DNA from: Melieria omissa
Lineage: Eukaryota > Arthropoda > Insecta > Diptera > Ulidiidae
Assembly: GCA_963971225.1 (NCBI GenBank)
Contig: OZ020270.1
Coordinates: forward strand, 25,543,123 to 25,607,122
Length of the DNA: 64,000 bases
Direction: 5' to 3'
Positions 20,812-31,139 of this stretch are shown piece after piece. The number at the start of each line of letters is the position of its first letter. The stretch's first letter is position 1. The notes beneath the pieces were generated by a model. That model was not told where the DNA came from. It saw only the letters and a program-made list of their open reading frames with translations, and made no database searches. A program made the position numbers and the translations under genes.

Positions 20812-21772
20812 GCAGGTGGTGTGCAGACTCGGTTGCGCAGGATGCTGTGTTGTTGTTCAATAATTGCGACAGGCAATCGCATGCAACGTTTACACAGATA
20901 TTTGCTGTCGGTGTAGCGGTGCAATTTGCTACTGGTATCATGACGCCATCGCAATTTGCTGCTTCGTCGACCTCTAGCTTAATTATTACATTGTTGTGGC
21001 TTACAGGAAGGATCTTAACATAATTACAGAATTTTGAGATTTTGGGGATTTTCAAGACATAGTAAATAGTGCTACTGTTTTGGAGTACATTAATCTTTGC
21101 CGCACTTAGGATACTACTTATGCTAAGTGGTACATTTTCGACGTCCATCAGATGATTAATCTCAATATTATCTAGGATAAGTGGATTTATTATATTTTGT
21201 TTTGCTAGAATTACGGATAAAACTATGGTGTTGAGGTGGCTGATTACTTCGTTATTCCGGCTGGCTATTATGTTAAAGAGAATCCCGTCCCTGTCTGATG
21301 GGTTATGGTTGGTGTGTTGTTGAAGTGTGTTGATTCTGTCTGTCATGTCATTAATTTTTTCCTGTATTAGCGAGTTGATCTTTGTCTGTCTGTTATTATT
21401 TTCTATCAGCACATTCTCCTTTGTCAGCAAGAGTTCGGAGTCCTCGTGATCTGGCATGCCTGCGACGAACTTTAGAGCGGAGCCTAGGAAATCAATTGCC
21501 CTGGCATGCCTTCTAGCCACTTGTAGTGATCCAATTATGCGTCTTATCTCCGCTGATTGATCCCTTAAGATGCCCTTGTTTTCTGATAAGTCCGTCAGTT
21601 GGTATGAGGCGTCCACGCTATTTTGGGCTATTTCCTCGTATTCTGTTAGGTTGGTGGTATGGATAATGTATGCGTATGAGTCGTAGATTGCCACCTTATT
21701 TTGAGTTATCGCGATGAAATGCGCGGGGGTGTAATTTATCACCGTCGTCTCTGTCAATTGACACGCACACAA
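20812..21772 (-). pseudogene. errantivirus env, N-terminal and central part
   Basis: The frame opens at 21772 and runs into the Transib at 20811. Near residues 85-100 a basic cluster (ARRHARAIDF) precedes a hydrophobic segment with the layout of a cleavage site and fusion peptide in insect errantivirus env, then a long heptad-rich region. Upstream, a tattttcag acceptor-like site (near 21785-21795, minus strand) would suit the spliced env RNA of this family. The Transib insertion truncates the protein. Confidence 0.85.
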
Positions 21773-21827
21773 TATTCTGAAAATATTTAGCGGAGGTTAC
21801 TTTTATGAACTGTTCTATTGTTAATTA

Positions 21828-23125
21828 AGGACTGTATCGAAAATTATAAATACACCAAAACATGCTTCATACTAGTGCATAACAAAAGTTAGAATTTATT
21901 TTTTTTTATAAATGGCATTTCATATTGTATTTTTTTTTAATAGCAACAAAAAGAAAATTATTTAGTGCGAGGCTAACCCACATTTTAAATCTTTTTGTCG
22001 AGGTCCTTTTTTAAATTCTGGACACAGCCAGAATCTAATTTTTTGTTGACACTATCCAATCTTTTTTAAATTTTTTACGGAGTTAGCCGGTTTAGATATT
22101 TTTTTAAGGTCCCTCTCCATCAACGCCCAGAATTTTTCGATAGGGCGTACCTCTGGACAATTTGGAGGATTCATGTTTTTCTTAACAAAATGTATGTTCT
22201 TCTCTTCATACCACGTTAGTACTGGCTTAGCATAATGGCAAGAAGCTAAGTCGGCCCAAAACCAAGTCTTGTCAGTGTGTTTTTTCACCAACGGCAGCAA
22301 TCTCTACTTGAGGCACTCATTTAGGTACATTTCAGCGTTCAGGGGCTTGCCTGTGAAGAATGGAGTCAACATTTTTTCACACTTGCATATGGTTTGCCAA
22401 ACAAGAATCTTATTGCCAAATTTTTCGCAAAAAATTGATTTGTCAGCTTTTGAAATTTCACTGCCTTTCGGAACCGCGTAGATTTGGAGTCCTGGCAGCG
22501 TTTTGTAATCCAATTTCACATATGTTTCGTCGTCCATTATGATGCAATCAAATTTTTGCCTACAAATATAGTCGTACAATTTTCGGGATCTGGTTTTCAC
22601 CTGCGCGCCTTGCTGAGTGCTTTGTTTTGGCTCCCTTTGCTTTCTATATGTTCCAACTGATTTCTCTTCTTGGCACGTTGGACCATTGCTGCACTCGTTC
22701 CGGTTTTTTTTGCGCAATCGCGTACGGATATCTCCTTATTTTTTTTAAGTAAGGCACATAACTTAGTATCTAGCGATGGTTGGGACGCACCCTTTTTACG
22801 ACCTTGTCCTGGAAAATCCTCAAGTGTGCAATGTGTAGTATACCGGCGAATGGTTTTTGCACAGCGAACAGGCTAACATTTTCTTCTTTTGCTAGTTTTC
22901 TATACGACATTCCTTTGGTTGATGCCCATTTGGACAAAATTTCCTGACGAAGTTTTGCGGAAAGTCCTCTAATTTTTAAGCGCTTCGATATACTACAACA
23001 AATTTTTCACGAAAATAACAATTTGAACCTCTAGAATCTAAAAACCGATATTCCTGAGCAACCAGCATTGCATAGCCCACTTTATATGATTTTTAAAGTG
23101 TATTTATAATTTTCGATACAGTCCT
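21828..23125 (-). mobile_element. Tc1-like DD37E element, copy A
   Basis: The inverted ends AGGACTGTATCGAAAATTAT at 21828 and (reversed) ending at 23125 are bordered by TA (21826-21827, 23126-23127). It is 1298 bp long, inserted at the 3' end of the errantivirus integrase. The minus-strand transposase is in pieces. It is very similar to copy B at 26941-28239, with the same internal stop. Confidence 0.93.
22052..22990 (-). pseudogene. Tc1-like transposase, copy A
   Basis: The N-terminal helix-turn-helix part (22990-22720) is frameshifted. The frame 22717-22304 carries the first catalytic Asp (IIMDDETYVKLDY) and ends at a TAG after NECLK. The frame then continues without shift (22300-22052) with the second Asp (WFWADLASCHYAK) and the Glu of PEVRPIEKFW, 37 residues apart. 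The TAG at about 22303 is shared with copy B. The last part of the protein is lost to another frameshift. Confidence 0.88.
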
Positions 23126-23615
23126 TAGTACCGTCGTACCTAAGTCTTTTTGAACTGTGTTCTCTATAAAAACCTTTTCGAGCTTGTCCCCTATGCGTTT
23201 GTTTTTTCGAATGAATACAATGTCGCCGGGTTGGTAAGTTCTATGGTCAGATGATTTGTTGTGTCGTTCTATAGTCCTTTCCTGAGCTGTTATTAGTCTT
23301 TGTCTAATGTCTTTCAGATCGCTGTTCGTATAGTCATGGATTATGTCGGTCGGTCTCTTCCCGGTGACCGAGTGGATGCTGTTATTGTATTTGAATGTTG
23401 CCAGTAGAAGCAGTTCTGTGATGTCCGTTATGTCTTGTTGCCTCTTCACACAGCGACCTACTTCCAACAGTGTGGAGTGGAATCTCTCGATTTGCCCGTT
23501 GCTTTTGCTGTGCATGGGCGGTACGAAGAATTGCTTCGCAGAAAACTGATCCCTTAGTAAGGTGCCGATTATATTAGATTGGAAAGACTTTTCGTTATCT
23601 GATACTAGTAGTTTT
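23126..23615 (-). pseudogene. errantivirus integrase, C-terminal part
   Basis: The frame 23515-23126 begins with the HSKSNGQIERFHST block, which carries the last acidic residue of the integrase DD35E core, and continues through the basic C-terminal domain until Tc1 copy A interrupts it. The codons from 23125 leftward are Tc1 sequence. Upstream, 23516-23615 links to the HHCC-bearing part in another frame, so the core is frameshifted. Confidence 0.88.
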
Positions 23616-25013
23616 ATATTTTTGATATGTCTAAGTGTAGTATTTCGCCTGGGGTATCTGGTATGGGTGTCTTTTTCATTTCTGTTTTTGGGGGATTTCT
23701 CTGATATTTATTTTCCCTACAGATTATACCGTTTGAAATGATAGATTTCAGCCTTTTCTTTATACCTGGGAAATAATAGTTATCTATTATTTGCAAAAAA
23801 TTCTCCTGAAGGGATCTATGCGCGCGATTGTGCTCAGTTGTTGTTATTTCTAGTTGGTCGTCTTCGTTCGTAATGTCTATTACAAATTTCTCAGTATGGA
23901 TAAATTTTGCTGATGGAAATGATGATGTCAAGGGTCCTTGTACTTCGCCCAAAGTTGGTAGGTCACAGTGGATTGCGTTAATAGTGCCGGGGTTTATAAT
24001 GTCCGACAGGTACCTAACAAGTGTTTCGACGATTGCGAAGTTAATTGTATGTCGTAGAAATTTTTTGCGAGGATGATTTGCGAGTAACTCGCGCTCGTTT
24101 GTGGCGTAATTCTGTTCTGTTGCAGACAATGTACGGGATATCATTGTTATCGGTCTGCCCTTCTGGGACAGTACTGCACCCAGGGCGACTGACGAGGCGT
24201 CTGTTGTCAGTTCAAAGTGTTGGTTATAATCGGGATAATACAAAAGCACGTCCTCGGATGCCAATATTCGTTTTATCTTTTCGAACGCAAGTACGGCTTC
24301 CGGATCGAGTGTTATTTTTACACTCTTTGATCTGTTTGCTGCAACATGACCATTTTCACCCTGCAGATGTTTAGTCAAAGGCTTGGCGATGGCCGCATAA
24401 TCCCTGATGAATCTTCTGTAATAGCCGGCGAGGCCAAGGAACGAGCGTAATGCTCGGAGAGTTCGTGGGGTTTGATAATTTAGTATGTCTTTAACCTTGT
24501 CCGGGCATGTCTTAATGCCGTCTCGTGAAACCACGAATCCCAAAAACTCCACTTCGGATTTAAAGAATTTTGATTTCTCTGGTGACACCCTCGTTCCCGC
24601 CTTTTATAATTTTTTCAGTATTCGGTCGATGTCCTGGAGGTGTGAGTGTTCGTCGGGAGAGTAGATTATTATGTCATCGATATAGACGTGGCAGCTTTTC
24701 CCGATGTCTTCGCGCAAGACATCATCAATCGCTCTCTGAAAGATGCTTGGCGCATTTTTTAGGCCGAAAGGTAGGCGGCAAAACTCAGATTTGCCATTGT
24801 TTACGCTAAAAGCTGTCTTTGGCTATCGTTTTCAGACATTATAATTTGGTGGAAACTCGATTTTAGGTCTAAAGTAGAGAAATATCGCGATTTCCCTAGG
24901 TTTGACAAAATGACGGATGTCTCGGGGATAGGATACCGGTCAGGTGTGGTCTTATCATTTAACTTCCTAAAATCGATCACCATTCGCATTTTCTGTTTGC
25001 CATTTTCGTCCAA
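23614..25013 (-). pseudogene. errantivirus reverse transcriptase, RNase H and integrase N-terminus
   Basis: RT motifs run from VIDFRKLND (near 24980) through the catalytic YIDD at 24673-24684 to EFLGFVVS in the frame from 24588. RNase H starts with FELTTDASSVALGAVL and TNERELLA, but the sequence then jumps directly to a stretch leading to the integrase zinc-binding region (IICRENKYQ), so the C-terminal part of RNase H appears deleted. Frame breaks lie between 24801 and 24588. Order and motifs are typical of gypsy-group pol. Confidence 0.88.
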
Positions 25014-25101
25014 ACCTTTTTTGTTTACTACATGGACTGGCGAATTGTAGGGTGAGCAGGATTTTCGTATTATACCGTCTCTCAGAAGAGTTTTGATTTC
25101 G

Positions 25102-25500
25102 TTATTTATAAACTCTGCGGCAGAGATTGGGTATGGGTAGCTTCTGCTTTATATAGGTTCGGTTGTAGTGTAGTAGTGTAGTAAGATGTTGCAATTTTGT
25201 GTGGCCATTTCTGTGAAATAGGTATTCCTCCTTCATGTCGAGTTTTGCGTCGATATCTCTCAAGAAATCGTATCCGACAATACCATCGAACGTGCTGAGG
25301 CCTGGGAGTAGACAAAATTTTGCGGTATGGTTTAGGACGTTGATTAGGCAACTTTGGTTTATTGCGTTGGTGTCATTAATTGATTTCAATGTGAACGGGT
25401 TTTCTATCGGTTTGACTTCTTGGAGGAATGGAAGTTTTTTTATATAGTTTTTCGCTGTGCCGGTGTCGATAAGAATTTTGAGCTCTGTGCCGTGATTTTG
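25102..25500 (-). pseudogene. errantivirus aspartic protease
   Basis: The active-site triad region ILIDTGTAKNYI is encoded at about 25445-25476 on the minus strand, and the partner segment GIVGYDFL follows near 25270-25290. This is the retropepsin fold that processes Gag-Pol. A frame change separates it from gag, as is usual for frameshift-expressed pol, and further disruptions occur downstream. Confidence 0.85.
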
Positions 25501-25530
25501 CTTTTTTCGTAAAATACGGCAAGAGCGATC

Positions 25531-26727
25531 TCATTCTAAAAAATTGATCTCTTCAAAGGTTCCTGCGTCGGCCAGTTCGTCCGTAGAGCGATGATCAATG
25601 TCTTCATTGTCGAAATAGAAGTCATTGGTATCGTCTGTGTATGATTGCTGGGGTATTGGCATAAAACTTATGCGTTGATTTTTCGCTTGGGGCACAGGGG
25701 TACGCTTGGACGATTCCAATTGGTCACGCATGCGTTTGGGGAAAGGGTCGTTAGATTGGTGTTGCTGCTGTTGGAACTGGTGTGGCCTAACCGCACCGCT
25801 TGCGTAAGCTGTTGGGCGTCTAAAAAAGGATGACCCCGGGTCAACCTCCATTGGGGTTTGTGTGTTGTTGGTTTGGTTCGTTCTATCACTATCGAAAGGT
25901 TTCTTAAAAACAAAAGATGGGTTATTGTGTTGGTGTGTTTGTGTTGAAGAGCGCTGTAGGGGTCAAACCGATTTTACTTGATCGCCCGCTGCGAATCTTT
26001 GAGCGAAATCATATCGCCGTTAATTTGTCTCGAGCTCTTGAGCCGTGGCCAAGGCTGAAGGCAAATCTGCTGGCCTCGCCGAGAAAAGGATGTCACAAAG
26101 TGGCTTACGCAGTCCCGATATAAAGACGCGTAGGGCATCCTCTCTGGCTTGATCGTTTAGAGCCGTCACTACCGACTCGTTGCTACTATGACTCATAATA
26201 TTTTTATTTATGATAAGTGTTAGTTGTTTATCCACCAAATCGAAGTAGTCATTCAGGGACAACTTGCCCTGGCGTAAGATGCTGAGTTCGTTTTGGAGTA
26301 CATGTAACGGTCTTTTGTCCGAGTAGCGTTGGTCTAGGCGGGCTATTATTGCTTTAAAGTTAAGGGTAGTGTTGAATGCTGATAAGGTGGCGTTAGCTGA
26401 ACCCGAAATCTTATTTCTTAAAATGGCCATGGCTACGTAAGAATTTTCCGAGCCCTCCGGATAATAGCTCATGGCGAAATGGGCTGCCTCCCGTCATGCT
26501 GGGTATGCTATTGCCTCACCCTTGAATTCGGGTAGAGACTTTATCAGGTCCAGTGTGGTGTTATTATTAGACACCCCTGGCCTGATAGCGACGGGCTGAT
26601 AAGATTCGACTTGGGGCGGTTGTAAACTGTTGACTGTGGAAGCCAATGCTTTGATCTGCTGGCTTAGCTCGCCTGTGGATACTTCCATCGCTGCCTCAAT
26701 AAGACTAATAATCTGATTTCTGTCCAT
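25531..26727 (-). pseudogene. errantivirus gag, frameshifted
   Basis: Gag begins at MDRNQIISLIEAAMEV (26727), passes into a second frame at 26472 (capsid-like, SEFKGE.. then NDYFDLVDKQL and SGLRKPLCDILFSARP), and a third at 25913-25531 with a basic Gln/Asn-rich tail (PHQFQQQQHQS). The layout suits errantivirus Gag, which lacks a classical zinc knuckle; none is seen. At least two frame breaks are present. Confidence 0.8.
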
Positions 26728-26940
26728 TTTTGTTATTTTTTGTTTTTTACAGCAATAGTTTTTGAATTAAAAAAATTTCTTTTATTTCCTATTATAGTAT
26801 CGTTTGATATTTTCCCTTTTTTTCTCTTACAGCGTTTGGTAGGTAAAATTTATATAATTCTTAATTAGTTGGTTAAATAAAATTTTATTTCCCTTATTTT
26901 CTATTACAATATCGTTTACTTCTTAATTTCCAAACATCTA
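26728..26940 (-). other. errantivirus leader between Tc1 copy B and gag
   Basis: This is AT-rich untranslated leader. A diverged direct repeat (attttatttcccttattttctattacaa / tttcttttatttcctattatag) is visible. No frame is supported. Confidence 0.6.
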
Positions 26941-28239
26941 AGGACTGTATCGAAAATTATGAATACACCAAAACATGCTTCATACTAGTGCATAACAAAA
27001 GTTAGAATTTATTTTTTTTTATAAATGGCATTTCATACTGTATTTTTTTGTAAATAGCAACGAAAAAAATTATTTAGTGGGAGGCTAGCCCACATGTTTA
27101 ATCTTTTTGTCGAGGTCCTTTTGTAAATTCTGGACACAGCCAGAATCTAATTTTTTGTTAACACTATTCCAATATTTTTTAAATTTTTGAACGGAGTTAG
27201 CCGGCTTAGATCTTTTTTTAAGGTCCCTCTTCATCAACGTCCAACATTTTTCGATAGGGCGTATCTCTGGACAATTTGGAGGATTCATGTTTTTCTTAAC
27301 AAAATGTATGTTCTTCTCTTCATACCACGTTAGTACTGGCTTAGCATAATGGCAAGAGGCTAAGTCGGCCCAAAACCAAGTCTTGCCAGTGTGTTTTTCC
27401 ACCAACGGCAGCAATCTCTACTTGAGGCACTCATTTAGGTACATCTCAGCGTTCAGGGGCTTGTCTGTGAAGAATGGAGTCGACTTTTTTCACACTTGCA
27501 TATTGTTTGCCAAATATGAATCTTATTGCCAAATTTTTCGCAAAAAATTGATTTGTCAGCTTTTGAAATTTCATATCCTTTCGGAACTGCGTAGAATTGG
27601 GGTCCAGGCAGCGTTTTGTAGTCCAATTTCACGTATGTTTCGTCGTCCATTATGATGCAATCAAATTTTTGCCTACAAATATAGTCGTACAATTTTCGGG
27701 ATCTGGTTTTCACCTGCGCGCCTTGCTGAGTGCTTCGTTTTGGCTGTTTTTGCTTTCTATATGTTCCCAACTGGTTTCTCTTCTTGGCACGTTGGACCAT
27801 TGCTGCACTCGTTTCGGCTTTTTTTGCGCAATCGCGTACGGATATATCCTTATTTTTTTTAAACAAGGCACATAACTTAGTATCCAGCGATGGTTGGGAC
27901 GCACCCTTTTTACGACCTTGTCCTGGAAAATCCTCAAGTGTGCAATGTGTAGTATACCGGCGAATGGTTTTTGCACAGCGAACAGGCTAACATTTTCTTC
28001 TTTTGCTAGTTTTCTATACGACATTCCTTTGGTTGATGCCCATTTGGACAAAATTTTCTGACGAAGTTTTGCGGAAAGTCCTCTCATTTTTAAGCGCTTC
28101 GATATACTACAACAAATTTTTCACGAAAATAACAATTTGAACCTCTAGAATCTAAAAACCGATATTGCTGAGCAACCAACATTGCATAGCACACTTTATA
28201 TGATTTTTAAAGTGTATTTATAATTTTCGATACAGTCCT
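26941..28239 (-). mobile_element. Tc1-like DD37E element, copy B
   Basis: The ends are the same as in copy A, TA-flanked at 26939-26940 and 28240-28241, 1299 bp. It lies in the errantivirus 5' leader. It differs from copy A by scattered substitutions and small indels. Confidence 0.93.
27085..28087 (-). pseudogene. Tc1-like transposase, copy B
   Basis: The N-terminus (MRGLSAKLRQKILSKWASTK, from 28087) is a paired-like helix-turn-helix. A frameshift near 27960 and another near 27870 lead to the frame 27866-27453 with the first catalytic Asp. A further shift near 27480 precedes the TAG also found in copy A, after which 27414-27085 carries WFWADLASCHYAK and PEIRPIEKCW and reads to a normal-looking C-terminus (DLDKKIKHVG). 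The Asp-Glu spacing is 37 residues. Confidence 0.88.
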
Positions 28240-28241
28240 TA

Positions 28242-28670
28242 TGACGAGTCTTAACTTACACAATTATAAGTATCATTTTGATGCGAAGGCTGCTGCTGTA
28301 CGTCAGTTGATTTGGGCTGCTTTCTTTTCGGAGGAAAATTTCACTGTGCAAAATTGTTTTTTTTTCTTTTTTTTAATGTAAGTTTGCTCTTTTTTGTTGT
28401 ACGCCTTCTAATAATTGATGTTATCAATGAATTTAGTTGCTTTTTGTACGCGAATGTTTCCAAATTACGTTTTTGATTTTGTTTGCGTTGCTGAAGCGAA
28501 ATGAAATTTTGCAACTTTTCACTTTATGTGTCGATTTCTGTTTTGTTGTTGAGCTTCTCCTTTGATTTAAATTGAATTGGGTGTAAGTTTTAATTAGCAC
28601 ATCATTTCAGTGCAACACATATTTTTTGTTTATTTAACTAAGCGTGGTTGAGCGAATAACGTTGGGCGCC
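28242..28670 (-). other. errantivirus 5' leader with primer-binding site
   Basis: Directly left of the 5' LTR, the minus strand reads TGGCGCCCAAC (28661-28671), the primer-binding site of gypsy-type elements (Lys-tRNA-like match, recalled rather than checked). The remainder is untranslated leader. Confidence 0.85.
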
Positions 28671-29040
28671 AATTGTGGATATTTAAACACTATGTGTTTT
28701 TTTGTTTTCAAATTTGTTTTATTATCCACTATGTGGATCTGTTTAGCTTCGCGCTACAAATTCGACTGCTACTTCTTAAAACTAAAACCTAGGTCTACGT
28801 CGCAATCTAAGCGCTATTGCGGAAGGTGCCGCACAGATGCTCCGTTGGCGTTGTTGTTGTTGCCGCTTTTGCGCTACCGCCGCACAGGGCCTCAGTTGAC
28901 GTTGTTGTTGTCGCTGCTTTTGTGCTGCCGCTGCACAAGTCGATCGTGGGAATGGCAAACTGTTACGTCTTGCGTTCAGGTTACAGTTTACCATTCAGAT
29001 CGTCAGCACTTTTGGTGGGAGTCATACACCGGTGTTAACT
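28671..29040 (-). repeat. errantivirus 5' LTR, uninterrupted
   Basis: The LTR is 370 bp; on the minus strand it starts AGTTAACACC and ends CCACAATT. It contains a short GTT/GCC triplet-rich part near 28850-28930. It differs from the split 3' LTR at only about eight positions. The promoter should lie here, but I cannot place a TATA box confidently. Confidence 0.93.
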
Positions 29041-29063
29041 TATTCCTGACCCTATACAAACTG

Positions 29064-29125
29064 AAAATGGAGGGTTGTTGTGTTGGTCAATTCCAAAATG
29101 GAGGGTTGTTGTGCTGGTCATTTTT
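29064..29125. repeat. two tandem 31-bp units
   Basis: Units starting aaaatggagggttgttgtg repeat at 29064 and 29095 with one internal difference (tgttggtca / tgctggtca). They lie just outside the errantivirus. Confidence 0.8.
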
Positions 29126-29531
29126 CATGTGTGAGGGTTATCGTTGTGGTTAATTTTTAATTGCATAGAACATTAATCTATTTTTTGCACAGAATTCTGT
29201 GATACGTTTATAGAAAAATGAATATAAAATTCTATTATTGCTATTATACTGTTTAGCATTAACACTGGAGAGCAATCTGCAGGTCCCATATCCATCCAAC
29301 TTTTGTATTTATCCAAAAGCGTGCAAAGAGTAACGAAAAACATAAAACAAACCTTGCGATGTTTGGAAGTAAGATCAATAACAAAATATATGTCAGAACC
29401 AGAAGAAATCGACAAACGCCTTTTTATTCATAACGCGGGGGGGGTTTTACAATTGTTAACAGACAACTTCTGTATAGAGTTTTATAGCGCTCGAGGGTTG
29501 AAAAGAATTTCAAGCTCCTTACACGTATAAT
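29126..29531 (+). other. unassigned sequence with a 75-residue frame
   Basis: The frame is open on the plus strand from about 29245 to 29530, with Met at 29303 (MYLSKSVQRVTKNIKQTLRC) and a stop after ISSSLHV. A pyrimidine-poor tag at about 29250 could be a splice acceptor. I recognise no family. It lies between two complete elements, so it could be host exon or older TE sequence. It carries a run of eight G at 29439-29446. Confidence 0.25.
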
Positions 29532-29535
29532 ATAC

Positions 29536-29959
29536 TGTTACGAATACTAGTTCTAGTGGGCTAGTACGTATCTCTGGATTGCGTAATTTAAAATAAATAA
29601 AACACACTTAGTTTCTCAAACGCAGTCAATGAAAACCAAGAATCACTTTACTTCACCAATTTCACACTTTTCTGTACTTACACTTAATTATTTGCTTAAT
29701 TACTCCGTGTAGCACCTTCACTAGTCAAAATCAGACTGACTCGCGCCGCACCCGGCTTCCTTTATACCTGTCCGGCCATCGCGCAGATCATTCTCGCACA
29801 TTCCATAGTGGACTAAAGGTTTCCATGATGATCGCAACCATCATTGCCAGGTTGGACTAAACGTTTCCATTATCGCGGTCATCATTGCCAGGTTGAATTA
29901 TGGCACGGCGCGTAGCGACAGGGTTCCTTTGCACAGCGACAGACTGTCTTATCGTTACA
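29536..29959 (-). repeat. Ty3-type 3' LTR
   Basis: The LTR reads TGTTACGAATAC at its left edge and CTTATCGTTACA at its right edge on the plus strand, and matches 32740-33549 outside the MITE. It contains a duplicated caggttg..actaaacgtttccat type segment near 29813-29895. Confidence 0.93.
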
Positions 29960-31139
29960 CTGCCCACCACTTAGACTTGTTCGTCCCGAGGTTCCAAGTG
30001 CCCAGGTTCCGCTGTGATAAGGTGCAAGGCGCTCCAAATGGACTACCTTCAGCTTAGCGCCTTTATTGCTGCAACGTTGAATCCTGTATACCACGTCGTT
30101 AATCCTAGTCACGACTTCGTAAGGTCCTTCCCATGACGCTTGAAGTTTCGGAGACAAACCTTTCCTCTCCTGCGGGTTGTAGAGCATTACCAGATCGCCT
30201 TCTTGGAACCCTGCTGAGTTGGCCCGTAGATCATATCTGGCTTTCGCCTTATCGCTGACCAGTTTGGTGCGGCTCCTTATAAACTGGGGAATTTTCTCCA
30301 GCTCCGCCCGCTTATTGACCACGTAGTCCGTTTTAGCGCCTCTCGTCGTGCCGAATATCCCGAACTTTAAGTCAGCGGGTAACCGCAACTCTGTGCCGAA
30401 CACTGCTCGGGCTGGAGTGAGTGATGTCGTGTCGTGCGGGGCTGACCTATACGCCATCAGGAACAGGTATCCCAATCCATTTGATTCCTGCCTACCACTT
30501 TCCGCAGGTATTCTTCCAGTATCCGGTTAAAGCGTTCCACCATGCCGTCGGACTGTGGGTGGAAAGGAGTGGTACGCGTTTTCTTTATCCCCAGCAGCTC
30601 ACACACTCCCTTGAATACCGCAGACTCGAAATTCCGGCCTTGATCTGAGTGCAACTCCAACGGAACTCCGAACCTGGCTACCCAGTTGTTTACCAGCTTT
30701 TCCGAGATCGTAGTGGCCTCCTGGTTAGGAACAGGGTACACTTCGGGCCATTTTCTGAAGTAATCCATTACCACCAGCACATATTTGTTGCCTTGAGTGC
30801 TAGTTGGGAATGGGCCGGCGACGTCCATAGCAATCCGCTCGAAGGGCGCTCCCACGTTGTACTGCTGCATGCGGCCTCGAGATCTTCTTGTCGGTCGCAG
30901 CACTTAATCCACTCGGCTACAGACTCCTGACATCCTACCCAGTAGAATCGTATTTTTATTTTGGCGACGGTTTTGGTGATGCCCAGGTGCCCTCCACTGG
31001 AGTCGTTATGGTATGCCTCGATCGCCTCGTTGGTCCGACCATCCGCGCTCTCCCATTCGCGGTACAGGCATCCTTCTTTCAGCCGCAGGCTTTTCCACTG
31101 TGCCCAGTAAGCCTTAGCGATTGGGCTTTCACCGGCCAT
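29882..31139 (-). pseudogene. Ty3-type integrase
   Basis: The zinc-binding part (AYHNDSSGGHLGITKT ... KCCDR) lies in the frame from 31139. The catalytic core (AMDVAGPFPTS, HSDQGRNFES, PHPQSDGMVERFNR-like block) is in 30903-30457, and the C-terminal part (YDLRANSAGFQEGDLV, WEGPYEVV, KVVHLERLAPY) in 30475-29882. The parts are offset by frameshifts near 30860 and 30460. All core acidic residues appear present. The reading frame runs into the LTR. Confidence 0.9.

Larger units (their letters stand above)
7087..29040 (-). mobile_element. gypsy-type errantivirus with env, expanded by four direct insertions
   Basis: Both LTRs are present and the whole is flanked by a perfect 4-bp duplication, tatt (7083-7086 and 29041-29044). 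The left (3') LTR is 7087-7253 plus 18341-18543, split by a hAT; the right (5') LTR is 28671-29040. Gag, protease, RT, integrase and env follow in order on the minus strand. Subtracting the hAT, the Transib and the two Tc1-like elements leaves about 6.5 kb. Errantiviruses are insect endogenous retrovirus-like elements of the Ty3/gypsy group with a spliced env. This copy is broken in gag, pol and env. Confidence 0.93.
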
